From: Jatrophihabitans sp.
GTDB taxonomy: Bacteria > Actinomycetota > Actinomycetes > Mycobacteriales > Jatrophihabitantaceae
DNA: 64,000 bases
NCBI GenBank assembly: GCA_036389035.1
Contig: DASVQQ010000001.1
Coordinates: 62,001 to 126,000 of the forward strand
Direction: 5' to 3'
A program made the position numbers and the translations under genes. Positions 6,874-13,784 of the stretch are shown piece after piece (position 1 is the first letter of the stretch; every line of letters starts with the position of its first letter). The notes under the pieces were generated by a model, which made no database searches, was not told the origin of the DNA, and worked only from the letters and a program-made list of their open reading frames with translations.

Positions 6874-8726
6874 CGGGTTGCTCGCTCTCTGTCCGGTTGC
6901 GTTATCCAACTGGGCGCCGGATCCCATCCGTCGCGCAGATCAAGGGTGAAGGTGCCGTCCTCGGCGGCCGGACGGAATCCGGCGCGCTCCCAGAAGCCGG
7001 CCGCCGTGCCGTTCTTGCTGGAGGCGATGAAGCTGCCCTGCAGGGTGGTCGCGCCGGCCTCGTTCGCCCGGTGAGCGAGCCAGTCGATGGCGGCCAGCTC
7101 GATGCCCCGGCTCAGCACCCGGCAGCTCAGCACCATGTTCAGCACCCGCCAGGTCTGCTCGCCGCAGTCCACCCACAGCGCCCCGACGACTCCCTCGTCC
7201 CCGAAGCGGTCCGCGACCGTCAGCGAGGCGACCAGGTGCCGCTGATCGGCAGCCATCGCAGCCGTTCGCGCCTCGTCGAAGCGGATGCCGGTGAGGTTGA
7301 ACTGGTTGGTGCGGGCCGCCAGTTGGGCTACCCGGGCCACCCCGAACTGGGTGACCGGCTCGACCTTCAGCTCGATGTTCAGCGCGTGCAGGTAGTCCTC
7401 AGACGATCCGAAGCCGCCTTGGAAATCGCTGCGCAGCGCGCGGGTCCGGTAGAGCGCCGGGCGATCGCGGTCGGTCTCGGTGAGATCCAGGACGTCGAAC
7501 CAACCCGGTTCCAGCAGCGAGTGGACCAGGTGGGCCGGGTCGCCGTCGGCTGCCACCAGGGCAACCTCGGGCAGCACGCTGGCCACCTGGCCGCGCTCGA
7601 ACGCGGAGTCGTCCATGAAGACGAACGAGCCTGTCGACAGGCTCAGCGACTCGGCGGCCTGGCGCAGGTTGTCGGCCTTGGGTGACCAGTTCACCGCGGT
7701 CACGGAGAAGGCGTCCGAGCGCAGCAGCATCTCGGGATGGTTTCCCAGCGCGTCATCGACGATGGCGGCGTCGTTCTTGCTGGCCAGCACCAGGATGACG
7801 CCCTGCTCGCGCAACCGGCGCGCGCTGCGTTGCAGGTTGAGGAAGCAGGAACCGGGATACAACCCGCCCAGCTGCACGCCGGGCGCGCCCACCTCACCGA
7901 GCACTCCGCCCCACAGCGTGTTGTCCAGGTCGAGCGCGAGCACCTTGCGCGACAAGCCCATTCGAGCCTGCACCACCCGGGCCACCTGCCGGGCCAGCAC
8001 GTGCAAGGCGCCGTCGGTGTAGGGCAGGTCGGCGTAGCGGTGCAGCCGCGCGTCGCGGGCCGGGAAGGGCTGGTCGGCAAGCAGGCCGACCAGATCCACC
8101 ACCACCACCTGGCGGTGCTCCTCGGCCAGCGCCAGCAGGTCGGCGTTGAGTTGGTGCCAGGCCCGGGCCAGCGCGGCCCTGGCCCGCCAGCTCAGGAAGG
8201 TCTCGCGCACCTCGGCCGGCAACGGCAGGGTGTGCAGCACCAGGGTTGCCGAACTCCGTTGCGACACCGAGGAGATCAGGGCCCGGAACTCCTGGACCCG
8301 GGCCTGCAGGTGCTCGGTCACCGCCTCGACGTCCCCGCCGTTCCAGTCACCCGGCAGGAAGTAGGACTCCTCCATCAGGCAGGCCAGGACATCGGGCTCG
8401 CCCTCGGCGGCGAAGGCGCCGGAGGCCAGGGAGAACTCGAAGTTGCCGTAGTCACCGACCGAAATGGCAGGTAGCGCCCCCACCCCCACCAGGCTGGTCC
8501 GCAACAGCGGCTCGAACGGGCCGACGGTGCAGGTCGCCAGCACCGCGAGGGTGACCGGCGGCAGGCTCGCGTCCTGCGGCTCGAGGCCGCCGAGCAGCCG
8601 GCCCAGCTTGCGGGCCAGCGCCGGATCCGACAGTTGTGCCAGCGACACCCGTACCTCGGTGGTCGGCGCGCGGCGCTCGGCTACCGCGCTGCGCACCCCT
8701 TCCAGCAGCGTGCTTGAGTTCGTCAT
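6870..8726 (-). CDS. FkbH-like HAD-IIIC glyceryl-ACP synthase with N-terminal extension
   Basis: A 618-residue protein. Residues about 1-255 are an N-terminal domain of the type found in long FkbH proteins; about 262-400 form the HAD phosphatase core with D266-L-D268-N-T270, and later 'VFMDDSAFER'. The rest is a GNAT-like C-terminal region ('LAARTNQFNLTG', 'VLSCRVLSRGIE', 'GFWERAGFRP'). Enzymes of this length (RkE or Agg2 type, from memory) dephosphorylate 1,3-bisphosphoglycerate and load glyceryl onto an ACP for tetronates and related products. The gene lies 9 bases after the KAS III-like stop and overlaps the ACP start. It differs clearly in length from the second FkbH at 45310-46392, so the two probably feed different carriers. 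Confidence 0.88.
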   Translation of the reverse strand: MTNSSTLLEGVRSAVAERRAPTTEVRVSLAQLSDPALARKLGRLLGGLEPQDASLPPVTLAVLATCTVGPFEPLLRTSLVGVGALPAISVGDYGNFEFSLASGAFAAEGEPDVLACLMEESYFLPGDWNGGDVEAVTEHLQARVQEFRALISSVSQRSSATLVLHTLPLPAEVRETFLSWRARAALARAWHQLNADLLALAEEHRQVVVVDLVGLLADQPFPARDARLHRYADLPYTDGALHVLARQVARVVQARMGLSRKVLALDLDNTLWGGVLGEVGAPGVQLGGLYPGSCFLNLQRSARRLREQGVILVLASKNDAAIVDDALGNHPEMLLRSDAFSVTAVNWSPKADNLRQAAESLSLSTGSFVFMDDSAFERGQVASVLPEVALVAADGDPAHLVHSLLEPGWFDVLDLTETDRDRPALYRTRALRSDFQGGFGSSEDYLHALNIELKVEPVTQFGVARVAQLAARTNQFNLTGIRFDEARTAAMAADQRHLVASLTVADRFGDEGVVGALWVDCGEQTWRVLNMVLSCRVLSRGIELAAIDWLAHRANEAGATTLQGSFIASSKNGTAAGFWERAGFRPAAEDGTFTLDLRDGWDPAPSWITQPDRERATR

Positions 8727-8735
8727 CTGGCCGGG

Positions 8736-9824
8736 TCAGACCTGAACCAGCGTGCAGTACCAGCGCATACCGATCGAGATGCCTGACATCGCCACCAGGT
8801 CGCCGGGTTTGATGTCGCCGCGCTGCCGGGCCTCGCCGAGGCTGATCAGCTGATCGGCCGCGCCCATGTGCCCGTGCCGGGCCGAGATCTCGGCGTTGGT
8901 GTGCTCCACCGTGACGCCGAAGGGCGCCGCCACCTCCTCGATGGTGTCCGCGCTGTCGTTGATGTAGATCACGTGGGCCAGCTGGTCGGTAGCCACACCG
9001 GCCTGCTGGCAGGCCTGCTGGATCACCTCGGTCATCCGGCCGCTGAGCTTCTCCTGGAACTCCCGAAGCCGGTTCGGGTCCTTCTGGAAGTGGTTGAGCA
9101 CCCGCTCCAGCCCGCTGGGGGCGGTGGCGGTCGACCAGTCGGCCGGCGGCTGCGGCGTCACCGCGCCACCGAAGTCGCAGCGGAAGAAGTCGCACAGGTC
9201 AGGATCGGTGAACTGCGCGGTGGACAGCCACCGCAGCTGGTCGTGACCGCGGCGCAGCACCGCTGCCACCGCCCCGTCACTGTGCACCGCGTTGTTGACG
9301 TTCATCCGGTTGCGGTGGAACTCGCTCACCCGGTTCACCGCCACGAACAGCACGGTGCGCAGCTCGGGTTGGATGGCCAGCTGGCCGGCGACCATCCCGA
9401 GGCCGGTGACGCCGGAGGCGCATCCCTCGTTGAGCAGCAGCGTCTGGGTCTTCTCGATACCCAGCTCCCGGGCAAGCCCGGCCGAGGTGTCCCAGTAGAG
9501 GTAGTCCGGCATCTCCGAGGTGGCCAGCACCACCAGGTCGAGCTCGGAGGCGTCCATGTTCAGTTCGGCCAGCGCCTTGCGGGCCGCGTCGGCGGCCAGG
9601 GCGGTCGCGGTGACCTCCGGAGCGGCCCGGTGGAACGTGGAGTACCCCCACCGGATCACCCGCTCGGGGTCGGTGACGTAGGAGCCGGCGGTCTCGCTCA
9701 CGTCGAGGTCCTGCCCGAAGGCGTAACCGAAGGCCAGGATGCCGAAGTCGACGACCGGGCTTCCTGGGGCCCTCTGAGAGTCACCGGCGGCGGTTGCTTG
9801 GAGGATGCTGGCGCTGTCAGCCAT
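8736..9824 (-). CDS. Ketoacyl-ACP synthase III-like enzyme with altered catalytic triad
   Basis: A 362-residue thiolase-fold protein and first gene of the operon. The nucleophile is C135 in 'LNEGCASG', matching the KAS III Cys. Where FabH has the His of 'PHQAN', this protein has N289 ('YINDSAD'), and where FabH has the Asn of 'HGNTSAAS' it has H319 ('RHGHMGAAD'). His and Asn therefore appear to have swapped places, giving Cys-Asn-His. Glyceryl-ACP gene sets for tetronates include a KAS III-like protein next to FkbH and ACP, the same order as here. It may form a C-C, C-O or C-N bond between the acyl-ACP and another acceptor, or act as an acyltransferase. The start ATG at 9824 leaves about 25 variable residues before the fold. 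Confidence 0.85.
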   Translation of the reverse strand: MADSASILQATAAGDSQRAPGSPVVDFGILAFGYAFGQDLDVSETAGSYVTDPERVIRWGYSTFHRAAPEVTATALAADAARKALAELNMDASELDLVVLATSEMPDYLYWDTSAGLARELGIEKTQTLLLNEGCASGVTGLGMVAGQLAIQPELRTVLFVAVNRVSEFHRNRMNVNNAVHSDGAVAAVLRRGHDQLRWLSTAQFTDPDLCDFFRCDFGGAVTPQPPADWSTATAPSGLERVLNHFQKDPNRLREFQEKLSGRMTEVIQQACQQAGVATDQLAHVIYINDSADTIEEVAAPFGVTVEHTNAEISARHGHMGAADQLISLGEARQRGDIKPGDLVAMSGISIGMRWYCTLVQV

Positions 9825-9943
9825 CTATTGGTCCTTCACGTCGTTGTGGATGCGCGGCCGAGCGCCCCGACGAGGGGGTTGCTCCCGGCTTACTTCGCGC
9901 TTGCTTCGCGCCGCCTATCCTGACCATCGACGTTGTACCAGTC

Positions 9944-9964
9944 ACTGCACTAATGACTGCACTA
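9944..9964. promoter_or_regulatory. Direct repeat in divergent promoter region, candidate SARP operator
   Basis: In the 241-base gap between the divergent operon (9824) and SARP gene (10066), the 9-mer ACTGCACTA occurs at 9944-9952 and again at 9956-9964, a 12-base period. The surrounding 9940-10040 is distinctly A+T-rich for this genome. SARP proteins bind short direct repeats spaced by about one helical turn, so this is a candidate operator for the adjacent regulator. No -10/-35 boxes could be assigned with confidence. Confidence 0.4.
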
Positions 9965-10038
9965 GACAGTTACCTCTGGTCTTATGAAGTTTTATAGGTA
10001 TTGTTCCTGCCTACCAAGAACCCCTAGTTTTTTGCCAT

Positions 10039-10055
10039 TGCTGCTCAGCGCAGCA
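10039..10055 (+). promoter_or_regulatory. Hairpin abutting the SARP ribosome binding site
   Basis: TGCTGC (10039-10044) pairs with GCAGCA (10050-10055) around a 5-base loop. The last A of the stem is the first base of the AGGAGG Shine-Dalgarno at 10055-10060, five bases before the ATG at 10066. Folding could partly mask the ribosome site; a regulatory role is only a possibility. Confidence 0.3.
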
Positions 10056-10065
10056 GGAGGCGCTA

Positions 10066-12522
10066 ATGGAGGATGTCCAAAGCGCTGGGATTAAATTCGA
10101 AGTGCTTGGTCCGCTTCGTGCGTGGCGTGACGGCGCCGCGCTGCCACTCGGACCAGTGCAACAACGGGTCGTCCTGGCGGTTCTACTGCTGCACACCAAT
10201 CGGCCCATCGGTCGGCAGCAGATCATCGACGCCGTGTGGGGCACGGCGCACCCCACGCATGCGGTCAACCTGCTGCAGCGGCACGTCTCGTCGCTGCGCC
10301 GGGTGCTCGAGCCGCAGCGCTCTGCCCGCGCGGCCTCAGACCGGGTGGTCTGGACCGACGGCGGTTACCTGTTCACCGTGGCTTCGGGCAACCTGGACCT
10401 GGAGCAGTTCGACAGCAGCGTCAGCCTGGCGCGGGCAGCCCGGGTGGCCGGTGACCTTCCGAAGGCGGCCGCGGCGCTGCACTCAGCCCTGCAGCTGTGG
10501 CGCGGACCTGCCTGTGACGGGTTGATCAGCCCATATCTGGACGCTCAACGCGAACAACTGGCAGAGCGGCGGATCAGCGCGCTGGAGGAACGGATCGACC
10601 TGGACCTGGCCCTGGGCAACCATCTCGACGTCATCGCCGAGCTGCGCGCGCTGGTCGCGGACTACCCCCTGAGGGAGCGGCTGCGCGGGCTGCTGATGTC
10701 GGCGCTCTACCGTTCGGGGCGCCAGGCCGATGCCCTGGCCGCCTATCAGGACGCCCGCCGACAGCTGCGCGACGAGGTCGGCGTGGCGCCGGCCGCCCCG
10801 CTGCAACGGCTCCAGCAACAGATCCTGGCCGCCGATCCGGACCTGGCGCCACCGGCCCCGTCAGGGCCGATCACGGTGAGCGCCGGTCCGCCCCGCGAGC
10901 ATATTCCGATGCCGGCGCAACTACCTCGCGATTTGTCCACCTTTGTCGGCCGCGACTCTGAACTGCACCAACTAAATTCGTTGATAAATGCTGCGCCGGG
11001 TTCAGAAGGCCCAGAGGTGACTGCGCTCCATGGAATGACGGGTGTCGGCAAAACTGCACTAGCGGTACATTGGGCGCATCAAATTCGAGACCGATTTTCA
11101 GATGGACAAGTTTACTTGAACCTCCGTGGACATGATCCAACTGAGCCATTGATGGACCCGGGTGAGGCGCTGCGGACGGTGTTGGAGGCGTTTAGCGTCC
11201 CGGCGTCGCAGGTCCCGGCCGGCCTGGAAGCCCGGGCCGCGCTCTACCGCAGCGTGCTCAGTGGCCAGCAGGTGTTGATCGTGCTCGACAACGTCCACGA
11301 CGCCGAGCAGGTGCGCCCGCTGCTGCCGGGCTCAGCCGGTTGCCGGGTGCTGCTCACCAGCCGGAACCAGCTGACCAGCCTGGCCGCGATCGACGGCGCC
11401 CAGTTGCTGGGCATCGAGCCGCTGTCGGACTCTGACGCTCAGGCGTTGCTGGCTCGCCGGCTCGGCGCGCACCGGGTCGCTCAGGAAGCCGCGGCGGTGG
11501 AGCAGATCGTCCAGGCGTGCGCGGGGCTGCCACTGGCGCTGTCCGTGGTCGCCGCCCGCGCGGTGCCGGACTTTCCCCTGGCTGTCGTGGCAGACCGGCT
11601 GCGTGCGGCTCAGGGCAGCCTGGACGCCTTCGACGGAGGCGATGAGACCGCGAACCTGCGGAGCCTGCTGGCGGGCTCGTATCGCTACCTCAGCCCCGCC
11701 GCCGCCCGGCTGTTCCGGCTGCTGCCGCTGCTGCCGCGTCCGGACTTCACCGGCTGCGTGGTGGCCGGCCTGGCGGGGATCGAGCTGCCAGAGGTGGAAT
11801 CCCCCATGTTCGAACTGCGCCGCGCGAACCTGATCAACGAGACCAAGCCCGGCCTGCACGCCATGCACGAGCTGCACCGGGCCTATGCCAGCGAGCTCAG
11901 TCTCAGCTATGACACCGACGAGGAGCGGCGGCGGGCGCTGCGCGGGCTGTCCGAGCATTGCCTGCACCCGGCGCACCGCGCGGATCGGTTGCTCAGCCAG
12001 TTCGGGGAAGACAACCGGATCTGGCGACCGAACCGATCACCGGTCAGCGCTGACGATTCCCCCGCTCACCACGACGCGCTGGACTGGTTCACCGCCCAGC
12101 ATCCAGGACTGCGCTGCGCACTCGGCCCAGCTGCCGGTGATGGCGTGGACCAGAGCCTGCGGCAGCTGGCCTGGACGTTCGAGTCATTCCTGGAAGGCGA
12201 TGACTACCCGAGGGATTCCAGGACCGCTCACCGGAGCAGGCCCTCACACGAGGAGCAGCCGCGCCATCCGGCTGGGCAGGCCATCTGTCACGGCTGCCTG
12301 GCCTACGCCTACGCCCAATTGGGCCGGCACCATGACGCCGAGCTGCACGCGCGGCAAGCCCTTGCGCTGTATCAGGAAATCGGCCACCGCACCGGCCAGG
12401 TGCACTCCTACCGGTTGCTGTCGTGGGTGCTGGACCGGCAGGGTCGCTACCGTGACGCACTGGCGCAGGCGCAGCTGGCCAGCGAGCTGTCGGGCGAGCG
12501 CGAGCTCGACCTGCACGGCTGA
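10066..12522 (+). CDS. SARP/AfsR-type transcriptional regulator with NB-ARC domain
   Basis: An 818-residue activator. Residues about 10-95 are an OmpR-like winged helix, about 96-250 the bacterial transcriptional activator (BTAD) domain, about 285-600 an NB-ARC ATPase with Walker A 'GMTGVGKT' near residue 323 and Walker B-like 'VLIVLDNV', and the end holds TPR-like helices ('LAYAYAQLGRHHDAE', 'LDRQGRYRDALAQA'). The ATG at 10066 has a perfect AGGAGG five bases upstream. It is divergent from the hydrazine operon and probably its pathway-specific activator. It is shorter than full AfsR because the TPR part is brief; residues about 710-735, rich in Arg, Ser and His, look unlike the family and may mark a deletion. 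Codons near 10960-11150, around the Walker A site, are unusually A+T-rich. Confidence 0.9.
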   Translation: MEDVQSAGIKFEVLGPLRAWRDGAALPLGPVQQRVVLAVLLLHTNRPIGRQQIIDAVWGTAHPTHAVNLLQRHVSSLRRVLEPQRSARAASDRVVWTDGGYLFTVASGNLDLEQFDSSVSLARAARVAGDLPKAAAALHSALQLWRGPACDGLISPYLDAQREQLAERRISALEERIDLDLALGNHLDVIAELRALVADYPLRERLRGLLMSALYRSGRQADALAAYQDARRQLRDEVGVAPAAPLQRLQQQILAADPDLAPPAPSGPITVSAGPPREHIPMPAQLPRDLSTFVGRDSELHQLNSLINAAPGSEGPEVTALHGMTGVGKTALAVHWAHQIRDRFSDGQVYLNLRGHDPTEPLMDPGEALRTVLEAFSVPASQVPAGLEARAALYRSVLSGQQVLIVLDNVHDAEQVRPLLPGSAGCRVLLTSRNQLTSLAAIDGAQLLGIEPLSDSDAQALLARRLGAHRVAQEAAAVEQIVQACAGLPLALSVVAARAVPDFPLAVVADRLRAAQGSLDAFDGGDETANLRSLLAGSYRYLSPAAARLFRLLPLLPRPDFTGCVVAGLAGIELPEVESPMFELRRANLINETKPGLHAMHELHRAYASELSLSYDTDEERRRALRGLSEHCLHPAHRADRLLSQFGEDNRIWRPNRSPVSADDSPAHHDALDWFTAQHPGLRCALGPAAGDGVDQSLRQLAWTFESFLEGDDYPRDSRTAHRSRPSHEEQPRHPAGQAICHGCLAYAYAQLGRHHDAELHARQALALYQEIGHRTGQVHSYRLLSWVLDRQGRYRDALAQAQLASELSGERELDLHG

Positions 12523-12565
12523 CGCGGCGCCCACCGGGTAAGCCCTACCCGGTGGACGCCGCGTC
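12521..12565. terminator. Bidirectional terminator between convergent genes
   Basis: Arms at 12521-12540 and 12546-12565 form a 20-base stem with one mismatch and a 5-base loop. It begins within the SARP stop codon and ends 6 bases before the convergent LLM gene's stop, so it can end transcription in both directions. No long U tract follows, as is common in actinomycetes. Confidence 0.8.
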
Positions 12566-12570
12566 GGACA

Positions 12571-13479
12571 TCAGACGAGGCTGCGTACCCGCTTGATGAT
12601 GGGACCCAGAACCTCCATGTGCGGACGCTGAACGCTGAAGTAGGAGAAGCCATAACGCTCGCGGCTTTCCAGGATCTGACGGGCGATCTCCTCTTCGGTG
12701 CCCATCAGCAGGAACGGGCACTCCAGCATCTGCTCCATCGTCAGGTAGGGGCCGAAGTCCTCCATGGCGTTCTCGGCCGCCTGCCGCCGGTTGTCGGTCA
12801 CCTCGACGCCCAGGATGAAGGCGTTGCGCTCGATCTGATCCACCCGATCCCCTGCCTTGGAGCAGAAGTAGTCGACCGCTTGCTGGGTCTCCTCGGCGGT
12901 GGTGAGGCGCAAGGTGGCAGGGGGCTGTCCGGATACCTGCAACCGGCCCGCGAAGCTCGCGATGTCCGCCTTCTCGGCGGCCAGTCCCACCATTCGCTCG
13001 CCGCCGGAGCCGATCAGCCACGGCGGTGAGGTCACGCCCTCTTCCAGGACCAGCAGTTCCTCGACCTTCTCGATCGTGGTTCGCACCCGCTCGTAACGCT
13101 GCTGGAACGGCTGCCACTCGATGCCGGACTCGTCGAATTGGGATTTGATCAGGCCCGTTCCGATCCCGACCTCCAGCCGGCTGTCGGTCAGCCGCTGGGC
13201 CGTGGCGATCTCACGCGCCAAGAACCAGGGATGCCAGAACCCGACGTCCAACACGTAGGTGCCGACGTGCATCCGCTCACACGAGTAAGCGGCAGCCATC
13301 GACGCCAGGAACGGTGACGTGCGGCTGGGCCCCAGATGGTCCACGCCGACCGCCACGTCAAAGCCGTAAGCCTCGGCACGCTGGCAGGTGTCGACGAGTT
13401 CTTGCCGACCGCGAGGGGTGGCAAGGGTGAACCCGAACCGGAAGTCCCGTTCGGCCGCGGGCTTGTTCAACGCCGTCAT
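12571..13479 (-). CDS. LLM-class F420-dependent oxidoreductase
   Basis: A 302-residue luciferase-like TIM-barrel protein. 'RFGFTLATPRGRQELVDTC' followed by 'GFDVAVGVDHLG', the 'SMAAAYSCERMHVGTYVLDVGFWHP' strand region, and 'TDSRLEVGIGTG' are characteristic of F420-dependent LLM enzymes of the TIGR03621-like group. The ATG at 13479 was chosen because the conserved barrel begins right after it; its ribosome site is weak (GGTGC). It would use reduced F420 (or FMN) to oxidise or reduce a small molecule. It converges on the SARP gene and shares its terminator, so membership in the biosynthetic cluster is plausible but not shown. Confidence 0.88.
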   Translation of the reverse strand: MTALNKPAAERDFRFGFTLATPRGRQELVDTCQRAEAYGFDVAVGVDHLGPSRTSPFLASMAAAYSCERMHVGTYVLDVGFWHPWFLAREIATAQRLTDSRLEVGIGTGLIKSQFDESGIEWQPFQQRYERVRTTIEKVEELLVLEEGVTSPPWLIGSGGERMVGLAAEKADIASFAGRLQVSGQPPATLRLTTAEETQQAVDYFCSKAGDRVDQIERNAFILGVEVTDNRRQAAENAMEDFGPYLTMEQMLECPFLLMGTEEEIARQILESRERYGFSYFSVQRPHMEVLGPIIKRVRSLV

Positions 13480-13784
13480 GATCGCACCAGCCGCGTGATT
13501 GCGTCGGAGAAGTCGAAGTCGCTCAACACACACCTCATCAGGTTGGAGTAACGAACCGGAGCTTCGCTGCCCGGTCGGGGAGTTCGCCTGCGACAGCCAG
13601 CTGCCCGCTGGCGGTAATGGTCTCTGCCTCACGTGCTCGTCAGCACGTAGACAGGCAGATTACCGCTTCAGGACAAGATGTCTATGGTTCAAGGAAGAAA
13701 TCCCGCCAGGGGGCGCTGATCGCAAACGCGAGAAGGCCCCGCCGGATCGCTCCGGCGGGGCCTTGTCGTTGTGCGTATTGGCTG
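13480..13784. other. 305-base intergenic stretch, divergent from nothing; holds LLM promoter side and subtilisin terminator
   Basis: No credible coding sequence is seen. The left part should contain the promoter for the LLM gene at 13479, although no boxes could be assigned. The right part contains the strong hairpin described at 13733-13764. A stretch at about 13650-13710 is relatively A+T-rich. Confidence 0.6.
13733..13764 (-). terminator. Rho-independent-type terminator of the subtilisin gene
   Basis: A perfect 14-base stem (13733-13746 with 13751-13764) and a 4-base TCGC loop, 20 bases beyond the subtilisin stop at 13785. On the minus strand the arm ends in a short run toward T-poor sequence, typical of GC-rich actinomycete terminators. 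Confidence 0.85.

Noticed and set aside
12190..12290. Possible compensated frameshift in the SARP C-terminal region
   Set aside because: The residues look unlike the family, but neither alternative frame restores a clear TPR sequence, so a deletion or divergence is as likely.
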